Source: Nemophila menziesii
Lineage: Eukaryota; Streptophyta; Magnoliopsida; Boraginales; Hydrophyllaceae
Reading direction: 5' to 3'
NCBI GenBank assembly: GCA_029959085.1
Contig: JARWIR010000018.1
Span: 17,731,001-17,795,000, forward strand
DNA: 64,000 nucleotides
Shown: positions 56,028-64,000 of the stretch, one piece after another
How the letters are laid out: each line of letters starts with the position of its first letter
How positions within the stretch are numbered: the stretch's first letter is position 1
Position numbers and translations under genes: made by a program
The notes under the pieces: model-generated
The model's input: only the letters and a program-made list of their open reading frames with translations
Told to the model about the DNA's origin: nothing
Databases searched by the model: none

Positions 56028-56511
56028 CTCCCTTTGTCTAATTTTGTTTGTCCAACTTACTAAAAGAGGGTGTGAAATATTATTTGTCCTTTTACAAAAT
56101 CAAGACACATTTTTCCTAGTCCAATATCACCCTTAATTAATTAGTTAAAATGAATGGTGCAACTAGAGATATAAACGAGGCAAGCTGGGCCGAATACTAG
56201 ATGTACAGATTTATTTGTTTAACTTCGCAAGTCGAGCCAAGCTCTAATTTAAACAACCGAGTCGATCCAAACTCAAAGTTAAAAGAGACGAATTCAAATT
56301 TAAACGAGTCAATCCAGAGATGTTAAATTGGAGTTTGAGTTTGAACTTGTTTATAAACGAGCCGACCTCAAGTTACGTGGCTTGGTTCATTGTACAATAA
56401 ATACCCTTATGCTTATTGAATAAGATTAAGACCGTAAAAAAAGATTTATTTAATGTTTTCTTCAACTCTTATGGTAAAAAATTTAGAACAAATAAAAGTG
56501 GATAGATGGAG
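56028..56511. mobile_element. Stowaway-like MITE with a nested hAT-type repeat
   Basis: The left end CTCCCTTTGTCTAATTTTG and right end (reverse complement CTCCATCTATCCACTTTTAT) sit between TA dinucleotides at 56026-56027 and 56512-56513, as for Tc1/mariner MITEs. About 56163-56400 is an 'AACGAGGCAAGC / GAGCCGACC' insertion. It is the intact counterpart of the broken unit at 9416-9746. Confidence 0.78.
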
Positions 56512-56789
56512 TAGAGATTTTCTTCTTGGTTTTGTCAAAAATCTAATTTAAATTTTAATACATTTTTTTGATGAATAGGATCCTATTGGAAAAAAAAAAA
56601 AGAATTTTGAATTTCCTACGTATTTTTTTTTTTTAATATATTGTGGAAAACCCGGGTCCATTTAGGAAACCCTTGATTTCAATTTCTAACAACCCAAAAG
56701 AAAAAGAAAAGAACCCCCAAACAACTTCACTCTACCCTAATTTCCAAAACACAAAAGATTAAAAGAAACCGAAAAATTAAGAATTGAAG

Positions 56790-58559
56790 ATGAAACTGAG
56801 TAGTTCATTAATTGGATGGAATCTGATTTGCTATAGATCGTCTCGTTCTTTCTTCAACAAAATTGGTAACCCTTTTACCCAATTCTGTTATAATTCATTT
56901 TCATCTTATTCTTATAAATATGATTTTGAAAAAGATATCAATAATGTTGAAGACGCTCGTTTCGCACTGTATCGAATGGATCGAATGCGACCTAAGCCTT
57001 CTATTAGATGCTATAATAAGCTATTAGCCGTCGTTGTAAAGATGAAACAACACTCTGCTGCTATTTCTCTTTTCAAAGAAATGCGCATGTTAGGTGTTCC
57101 AATAAATGATTATACGATGACTATAGCTATAAATTGTTACGGCTCTTTAGAAAAAAGCAATTTGGGTTTTGCGGTATTAGGTTGTCTCTTCAAATGTGGT
57201 CATGTTCCTGATGTCGTTACGTATACCACCCTGATGAAGAGTCTTTTTGGCGAAGATAGAGGAGATGAGGCTGTAGCGTTGTTTAATAGGTTAATGACGG
57301 AAAAACTTTGTGTGCCAAGTGCAGTTACTTTTGGGGTTGTATTAAACGGGCTTTGTAAACTTGGACATACACTCAAGGCTCTCGAATTGCTACGTGTATT
57401 TGAAAAAAGGGAGATTTCTAAACCTGACATCCAATCTTATAACACCATTGTTGATTGTCTATGCAAGGATAGCATGGTTGATGATGCTGTTAAATTATTT
57501 TCTGAGATGAAAGATAAGGGCATCTATCCAACTGTTGTGACTTATAATTCGTTGATCCATGGATTGTGTAAGTTTGAGAGGAAGGAAGAGGCTAAGATGT
57601 TGTTGATTGAGATGTTGGAACATAAAATTCTTCCAGATGTACATACTTTTAGTATATTGGTTGATTCACATGGTAAGGAAGGATTAGTGGAAGAAGCACA
57701 AGCATTTGTAGAAGTCATGATAGAAAGAGGTCTAAAACCAAATGTTGTTACTTATAATGCATTAATAGATGCACATTGTTTACGAGGAGAAATGGAGGAA
57801 GCTGTGGGATTATTAGCTATCATGATAGCTAGAGGCTGTGATCCTAACATTCTAACATATAACAGTTTAATCAATGGTTTGGTGAAGAAAGGTTGGGTTG
57901 ATAAGGCTTTTCAACTTTTTCAAGATATTCCTTCAAAGGGACTGGTGCCTAATACTGTTACATACAACACTATGATACAAGGGTTGTTTCAGAAGGGTAG
58001 ATGTGTCATTGCGCAGGAATTATTTATGAAGATGAAATCTGAGGGTGAGGGATTAAGTCCTCCTGACTTTGTTACTTATGGAATAATGTTAAATGGATTG
58101 TGCAACAATGCACGTCTTACGGAGGCTATATCTTTATTAGACTCCATGGATAATAGCAATGTAACTCCTGACATTGTGATGTATAATACTATTATTCATG
58201 GATTATGTAAACATAGACAGCTTGATGCTGCGATAGACATTTTTTATAAGTTATCATCCAAAGGTTTGGAGCCTGATATATATACCCATAATACCATTAT
58301 AGGTGGACTTTGTCACAAAGGAATGTTTAAAGATGCAAAAGAGTGGATTTCAAGTATGAAGAAAAAAGGTTTCTCCCCGGATAGTGTGACCTACAATGTT
58401 ATTATCCAGGGGTTTCTAAAGAAAAAAAAGTATAAAGAGGCAATTGAATGGGTTAAGGAAATGAGAAAACATGGTTTTTCAGTGGATGCAACTACTTATA
58501 AAATGATATATAAACATCCTAAGTTTCTTGATATGATTTTAACACATGTAAACTTTTAA
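56790..58559 (+). CDS. RFL-type P-class PPR protein 3 (589 aa)
   Basis: ATG at 56790, one exon, undisturbed. N terminus 'MKLSSSLIGWNLICYRSSRS' and the Ser/Tyr-rich presequence-like region as in the paralogs, then 14 P repeats from about residue 72 and tail 'FLDMILTHVNF'. Compared with PPR-1 it lacks one Lys in the first repeat and has one extra Pro before repeat 11. Position 5/35 pairs: NN, TD, TS, GD, NT, ND, SN, NN, NN, ND, GD, ND, ND, ND. By eye 11 of 28 code positions differ from PPR-1, against about 8% of the other residues. The upstream DNA matches that of the disrupted relic at 36557, not that of PPR-1. Expected to act on mitochondrial RNA; a specific target is not known. Confidence 0.93.
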   Translation: MKLSSSLIGWNLICYRSSRSFFNKIGNPFTQFCYNSFSSYSYKYDFEKDINNVEDARFALYRMDRMRPKPSIRCYNKLLAVVVKMKQHSAAISLFKEMRMLGVPINDYTMTIAINCYGSLEKSNLGFAVLGCLFKCGHVPDVVTYTTLMKSLFGEDRGDEAVALFNRLMTEKLCVPSAVTFGVVLNGLCKLGHTLKALELLRVFEKREISKPDIQSYNTIVDCLCKDSMVDDAVKLFSEMKDKGIYPTVVTYNSLIHGLCKFERKEEAKMLLIEMLEHKILPDVHTFSILVDSHGKEGLVEEAQAFVEVMIERGLKPNVVTYNALIDAHCLRGEMEEAVGLLAIMIARGCDPNILTYNSLINGLVKKGWVDKAFQLFQDIPSKGLVPNTVTYNTMIQGLFQKGRCVIAQELFMKMKSEGEGLSPPDFVTYGIMLNGLCNNARLTEAISLLDSMDNSNVTPDIVMYNTIIHGLCKHRQLDAAIDIFYKLSSKGLEPDIYTHNTIIGGLCHKGMFKDAKEWISSMKKKGFSPDSVTYNVIIQGFLKKKKYKEAIEWVKEMRKHGFSVDATTYKMIYKHPKFLDMILTHVNF

Positions 58560-61227
58560 TTAAATTTACAGTCTCTTCATGGCTCTGTACCAATCTGTAG
58601 TCACCCTTATTCAGTAAAAGATTTTCAGGTTTCAAATGAGGATTAATTGAATTAGTTATGTCCTTTATTTTATGTTTTAATGGAAGTTTTAGAATTTGTA
58701 TTGAGGGATATTAGTTTACAAATGTTGAACTTTTAATTATTATTTTTGTAGCAAATGTTATCTGGTATCAAAACGAGTAACCAAGCAGTTAAAAATGAAA
58801 TTTAGTGTTGCTTCTCAGTTTTAGTGAATAATGTCTACAAGGACTTAAAAGTAATTCCAAGAAGTAGACTATATCTTTCCTGTTAAGCTGTGGAAATATA
58901 TGTGATATGTCAGTTCATAAAATACATTCATTTCTTCTTTTCTGGCTGTGAAATTTACAATCTCTCAGTTATTTGATGCCAAGATTTAATGCAGTTAAAA
59001 GATTATAAACACATATTTAGCTGATTCTTTGGTGTTTATTGTGTATTGTGTAGTGTTATCTGGTAATTCAGGGATGGTAAATCATATAATGTTGTTCCTG
59101 GGATTCTTACAACCTCTTCAGCAATTAGGAACCAATATGCTGTTCCAAGACTTGGGGTTTCTTCTATACTAGGAAATGACTTGCTTAAGTATTTATCTGC
59201 AAACAGTGGCTCGGGAAATTTAAATGTTAGTTCAGTGGCAGGGCCAACATAGGAATAAATATTAGTTAAGTTATATAGGAGCACAAAATTCACTTATGGC
59301 TGGTTATCCTATAATGGAGGGCGAGGCTAATGATTTATACAACAAGCCTATGTTGTGTCATTTTGTCCATTTCTTTTTTAGATTCTTTAATTTTAAGATA
59401 TTAGTCTTATTACTAATGTTAGCAGACATTTGAAAGGAAAGGTGTAGATGAACCATGGTAACCATAATCATCATCCAAGAAACATTCACAAAGCTAATTT
59501 TAACAAAAATGGCCACACAGTGAAGGTGAAAATACACATAGTATTGGCACATAGAGAAAGCGCAGAGCTTTTTTTTACTAATCCTAAATACTATCCACCC
59601 AAAGGACCAATCAATAATACACAAGGAATCATAATAAGGTCGATCTTATATTAAATATGCATAAAGAATAACGAGGAGATTTAACGAAAAAAAAATTAAA
59701 AATAACGTGAAGATTTAACGAGGGATATTTAAGAAGAAGAAATTACTTTTTCCAGCCTCAATTCCCAAACATTAATAAAATACATCCAAACTGAAAAAAT
59801 CCTAATTATATCCAATTCCTAACTTTCTGTTTAGGTTCTTCTCTATTTTACCCCTCCCCGTGATGGGGATGGACCCGCGACGTTTTTCGCAACAGTTTTT
59901 AACTTGCCTATTATAGTAACTCAACTCCCATACTGGTACAGACCCATAACTCGATGGGGTTGCACCTATATTGTATATAACCAAACAAAAACAGCTAACA
60001 TTGTTAATCTCCTGGCCCCTTCAACACTAACCCAAGAACACATGATTCAACTACCTGGCCCATCAACACACATAGTACAAGATCATGTACACAAAAAAAC
60101 TCCAAAAATATCTGCAGAAGCTGTGTTTTAACAATGAATTGCAATGAACAACTTGGTGTTTTGATTTAGTTAAACAATGACAAAAAAAATCCTTTTTCAA
60201 TACTTCAATTCAAACAACACTGAATTACTAAAATACCATACAACAATGAATTACTAAATCAGATAGGAATAAAGGCATCACGGGGCTGGACTTCACTTCA
60301 CGGGGCTGGAACTCGATCTGGGCTGCTGCTAGTAATGGTCAATTCGGTGGTGAAGATAAAAAATTCAAATGAGCACTGGACCCATGGTTGTATTGCCCAT
60401 GGTGGTGAAGAGATGGCTATTGATTTCCCGATGGGTTGTCCCATTGCTTGACTTGCCTCGACAGGCTGTACTCACTACGCTGTTCTTCTTGGGCTAGACC
60501 CATGGTGGGTATCTCCGTTCAGCAAGCTTCTTTTCGGCACTGGCTATTGTCCCAGTGGGGTGGGCTGGGTGATGAAGGTGAGAGGTGAAGCTGGGGTGGC
60601 TTTTGATTCCCCCGTACCATATGGTGAAGCTGAGGGTGATGGCGGGGTTCGATGGGGTGGGTGTGGAACGGCAGGGTTTTAGTGTTGATGATGGTGGTGA
60701 AGACGATGGTGATATTGCCGATGGTGGTGGCCCAGGGGTTCACGAGGGTTTCAGTCTTGGGTCGGCTCCATATACTTGATAAGTTGATTGTTGATGGGCT
60801 AGACCACGATTCAATTGGATTCGAAGCTGCTGATGGGCCGACCACTAGTAACACCATTGATGCTTTTACTGGACAATTGGATTCGAAGCTGTGAAAATTG
60901 GATCTGCTGCTGTTGATGGTGGCGGCGCAGAGATGGACGGAGGAGGTCAGGGTCTGCTGTTGATGAAGATTGTGGGTGGTGATGGTGCTGAAGACGGTGG
61001 TTCTGGGTAGGTAGGGATGGTGGTGGCGCGAGGGCTCAAGGGGTGGAGTGGGATGGCTAGCAAAAGAGAACAGGGAGAGAGAAAGGGCAAGTGGTGGTAG
61101 GTGATGCAGTAGTACTGTTAGATTGTAGGGGGCGGTGATGAAGAATCACTGCATTTTATTATTTTTCTAATCCAAGCACCAAATATATGTAATCGTTTAA
61201 TAAAATTCTTTCATCTATTTTTATAGA
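58560..61227. other. Intergenic, duplicate of the PPR-1/PPR-2 interval
   Basis: Collinear with the right part of 39147-42891 but without the F-box insertion and second repeat copy. A minus frame at 59036-59293 contains 'ATELTFKFPEPLFADKYLSK' and 'GTAYWFLIAEEVVRIPG', which looks protein-like but belongs to no family I can name. The minus frame 60519-60857 is the shorter version of the 42183 frame. Confidence 0.5.
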
Positions 61228-62069
61228 GGAAATACCCCCTTTACCCCTTGGTTTTTGGCCCGATTGACAGGTTACCCCTCATTGTTTAAAATACGACGGG
61301 ATACCCCTTAATTTTTGTTTCCATGACTCGTTGCCCCTTGTTAACGTTTTCCGTCCAAAAACACCGTTAAGTGTCACGTGCGTGGCACATGTTCGCTTTT
61401 TTTAATATTTTTCTATTCTTAATCCTAATCAAACAATTAATTATCTTAAACCCAGTTTTTTAAAAAGGCTAAATAGATATTTAATAATAGTTTTAATATT
61501 ATTAAATATATAATAAAATAAACCCCCCACCCCTCCCCACCCCGAACCCCCCTTCCCCTCTTCTTCTTCGTTTTCCCGTTCTTCTTCTTCGCCTCCAAAG
61601 TTAAACTGTATGCTTTTCACCTCATCCTCCATCCACCATATTGTCTGGCGATTAAGTACGAAAATTAAACCTCTTCACCTCCTCTTTTATTCACCACCAT
61701 TGCTCCATCCACCACGCAACCATTCCGGTGATAAAGCAAGCAATTCCGGCAATAAAGCAAGTAATTTTCCGAGCATCATCCACTCCGTCCTCCCGATATT
61801 TATTCGAACGACAAAGCTTCGAGCTCCCGACGCTATTCCACGGTTCCATTGTCCCGCCTCTGTTCCACAGTTCCATTCACCCATCTGCTGTTCCATTCTC
61901 CCGTCGGATTCCACTCAATCCCCGCCGTTCCATTCTCTCTCCGAAGTCCACTCAATCCCTGCCGAGTATTGGGTATTTGTTTCTTCATCTTTTTCTTCAT
62001 GAGGTTGCTCAAAAAAGTATTGTGTATTAGATAGTTGAGCATTTTCTTGAAAAAATTCAGTATTGGCTT

Positions 62070-62246
62070 GATAGACAGTACCAAATCCACCTTTCCTGAG
62101 TTTATTTGCTAAATGAAAACCATTTGTTGCGTTTGAGACCATTTTGAAATAAAATAATGGTAAGTCATCAACACTTGGGGATGTTGCGTTTGAGACCATT
62201 TCGAAATCAAATAATGGTAGGTCATCAAAAATGTCTGGGGATGATT
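62070..62246 (-). pseudogene. S-locus-type receptor kinase fragment (copy 2)
   Basis: Same tandem 'DDLPLF.F.MVSNAT' and 'KGGFGTVYQ' loop as copy 1, with 'LRKGGFG' replacing 'LGKGGFG', so even the first Gly of the loop is lost. Confidence 0.8.
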
Positions 62247-62267
62247 GTTGCGTTGCCCCTGTTGTTG

Positions 62268-62599
62268 GACGAGTTTACAAGCTACGGGATGATTGTGAAT
62301 AGATTTAAATAACTCGAGAAAGATTATGTCGAATATTGCCAGAATGTCTAGGGAAGGAGAGCGATTCTTATTGGTCCTTTATTGTTATCCAATTCCGAAG
62401 CTCAAGATACAGACCACGAATGTGTTAAATGGCTCGATTTGAAGAAACCAAATTCTGTAATCTATGTTTGTTTCGGGAGTATAGCGCTCTTAAGTGCTTC
62501 TCAATTGAACGCCGAAGATGAAGAGAAATGGTTACCGACAAGATTTGACGAAAGAATGAAAGAAAGGGGGTCGATTGCGCGGATCCACTTGTGTAGTAG
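62268..62599 (+). pseudogene. UGT73-like fragment (copy 2)
   Basis: Same order and same two stops as copy 1, including 'DHECVKWLDLKKPNSVIYVC' and 'EEKWLPTRFDERMKERGS'. One substitution changes 'IARIRLC' to 'IARIHLC'. Confidence 0.83.
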
Positions 62600-63016
62600 A
62601 TCGTATTAATCTTCTTGCTTGAGCTTCTTTTATTTTGTGTTTGGAAGAAACAGAGATTCGGGGAAGAAGAAGAAGAATGGGAAGACGAAGAAGAAGAGAG
62701 GGGGTAGGGGTTAGGGAGTTCATTTTATTTTTATATTTAATAATATTAAAACTATTATTAAATATCTATTTTGTCCTTTTAAAAAACTTGGTTTAAGTTG
62801 ATTAATTATTTAAAACATATTAAGAATAAAAAAATATTAAAAAAACAAACATGTACCACGCACTTGACACTTAACGGTATTTTTGGACGGAAAACGTTAA
62901 CAGGGGCAACAAGTCACGTAAACAAAAATTAAGGGATATCCAGTCGCATTTTAAACAATGAGGGTTAACCTGTCAATCGAACCAAAAACCAAAAAACAAA
63001 AGATACTTTTCTTTCC

Positions 63017-63296
63017 AATCTTTTCCTAAACTTTCATTTTATATTCTTTACTATACTATCCTTTTTTAGTCTAAATAATACCCTAAGAAAAAGTTGTATC
63101 GGACTGGTTACAATTATAAAAAACAGTTGGACTTAAGGCCCAACCACATGCACAATACTCCTAACATTCTTAACCTAATAACTAATCAATTAGTAGCCCA
63201 TCTACATCGCCTAACACCCAAAAGATCTATCTTTCTTAACCTACCCTGATTTCAAAACAAAAAGAGTAAAAGAAACCGAAAAATTAAGAATTGAAG
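63017..63296 (+). promoter_or_regulatory. PPR-4 upstream region with a site II-type element
   Basis: GGCCCA at 63137-63142 in 'CTTAAGGCCCAACCACATG' corresponds to the element before PPR-2; the two promoters are otherwise nearly identical. Confidence 0.5.
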
Positions 63297-64000
63297 ATGA
63301 AACTGAGTAGTTCATTAATTGGGTGGAATCTGATTTGCTATAGATCGTCTCGTTCTTTTTTCAACAAAATTGGTAACCCTTTTACCCAATTCAGTTATAA
63401 TTCATTTTCATCGTATTCTTATTCATATAATTTTGAAAAAGATATCAATAATGTTGAAGACGCTCGTTTTGCACTGTATCGAATGGTCCAGATGCGACCT
63501 ACGCCTTCAATTAAAGTTTATACTAAGCTATTAGTCGTCGTTGTAAAGAAGATGAAACAACACTCCGCTGCTATTTCTCTTTTCAAAGAAATGCGCATGT
63601 TAGGTGTTCCAATAGATGACTATATGATGAATATAGCTATAAATTGTTACGGCTCTTTAAAAAAAAGCAATCTGGGTTTTGCGGTATTAGGTTGTTTCTT
63701 GAAAAGCGGACATGTTCCTACTGTGGTTACGTATACCGATCTGATAAAGGGCCTCTTTGGTGAAGATAGAGGATATGAGGCTGTAGAGTTGTTTAATAGG
63801 TTAATGAGGGAAAATCTTTGTGAGGCGTGTGATGAAGTTACTTTTGGGGTGGTGCTAAATGGGCTTTGTAAACTTGGACATACTCTCAAGGCTCTTGAAT
63901 TGCTAAGAGTATTTGAAAAAAGGGAGATTTCTAAACCTGGCATCCAATCTTATACTACCATTGTTGATTGTCTATGCAAGGATAGTATGGTTGATGATGC
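63297..64000 (+). CDS. RFL-type P-class PPR protein 4 (partial, 5' end, 234 codons)
   Basis: ATG at 63297. The frame stays open to the window edge and so continues outside. It has the same presequence-like start and half repeat 'DARFALYRMVQMRPTPS' as PPR-2, its closest paralog. The visible part covers four full repeats and the start of the fifth. Code pairs: TD, NT, TD, GG. The first three differ from those of PPR-2 (ND, NN, NS). Residues around 'GCFLKSGHVPTVVTYTDLIK' depart from all other copies. Whether the gene is complete cannot be seen. Confidence 0.88.
   Translation, partial: MKLSSSLIGWNLICYRSSRSFFNKIGNPFTQFSYNSFSSYSYSYNFEKDINNVEDARFALYRMVQMRPTPSIKVYTKLLVVVVKKMKQHSAAISLFKEMRMLGVPIDDYMMNIAINCYGSLKKSNLGFAVLGCFLKSGHVPTVVTYTDLIKGLFGEDRGYEAVELFNRLMRENLCEACDEVTFGVVLNGLCKLGHTLKALELLRVFEKREISKPGIQSYTTIVDCLCKDSMVDD

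Larger units (their letters stand above)
61228..63016. mobile_element. MULE-like element with long inverted ends and captured gene pieces (copy 2)
   Basis: Left arm 61228-61512 and right arm about 62735-63016 are inverted repeats of about 280 bp. Paired words include 'CGATTGACAGGTTA', 'TAACGTTTTCCGTCCAAAAA', 'ACTTAACGGT' (inverse), and 'TTTAATAATAGTTTTAATA'. Both outer ends read GGAAA inward. The captured pieces are the same as in copy 1, at 62070-62246 (kinase, minus) and 62268-62599 (UGT, plus). No transposase. The 9-bp target duplication expected for MULEs is not evident. Confidence 0.8.

Overview
This is a eudicot-like plant nuclear sequence. It is AT-rich, packed with nested retrotransposons and MITEs, and holds a tandem cluster of intronless pentatricopeptide-repeat (PPR) genes of the Restorer-of-fertility-like (RFL) P class. 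I cannot name the species from sequence alone. A 100-N assembly gap lies at 4353-4452.

Layout. 1-9.4 kb is repeat-rich: a minus-strand Ty1/copia gag remnant, a 310-bp CACTA mini-element with a perfect 3-bp target duplication, a palindromic MITE-like unit against the assembly gap, and a ~2 kb foldback element with ~700-bp inverted arms. From 9.4 to 36.3 kb lies a nested pile. The 3' half of a minus-strand LINE (9747-11877) and the 5' half of a minus-strand LINE (33990-~36283) bracket a ~22-kb mosaic. The mosaic contains an LTR-internal-LTR-internal tandem of a pol-less element (11878-21770), the 3' end of a PPR gene with its downstream DNA, a decayed copia element, two solo LTRs (one inside the tandem), and a complete second copy of the pol-less element on the minus strand (26651-32801).

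From 36.5 kb to the end is the PPR cluster. A relic 5' end disrupted by a LINE (36557-37072) is followed by PPR-1 (37377-39146), PPR-2 (44824-46596), PPR-3 (56790-58559) and PPR-4 (63297 to the window edge). PPR-1/PPR-2 and PPR-3/PPR-4 are two copies of one larger duplicated unit. Each unit carries between its two genes the same MULE-like element, which has captured pieces of an S-type receptor kinase and a UGT73-type glucosyltransferase. A further partial duplication places the PPR-2 3' end and about 7 kb of its downstream DNA at 21.8-34 kb.

Function. The PPR proteins have Ser/Tyr/Arg-rich, acid-poor N termini that look like mitochondrial presequences, then 14 P-type repeats. They would bind mitochondrial transcripts sequence-specifically, as RFL proteins do in suppressing cytoplasmic male sterility RNAs. 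Between paralogs the changes concentrate at repeat positions 5 and 35, which set RNA specificity. That is the signature of a rapidly diversifying restorer locus. The rest of the window is mainly the record of how transposition and segmental duplication built that locus.
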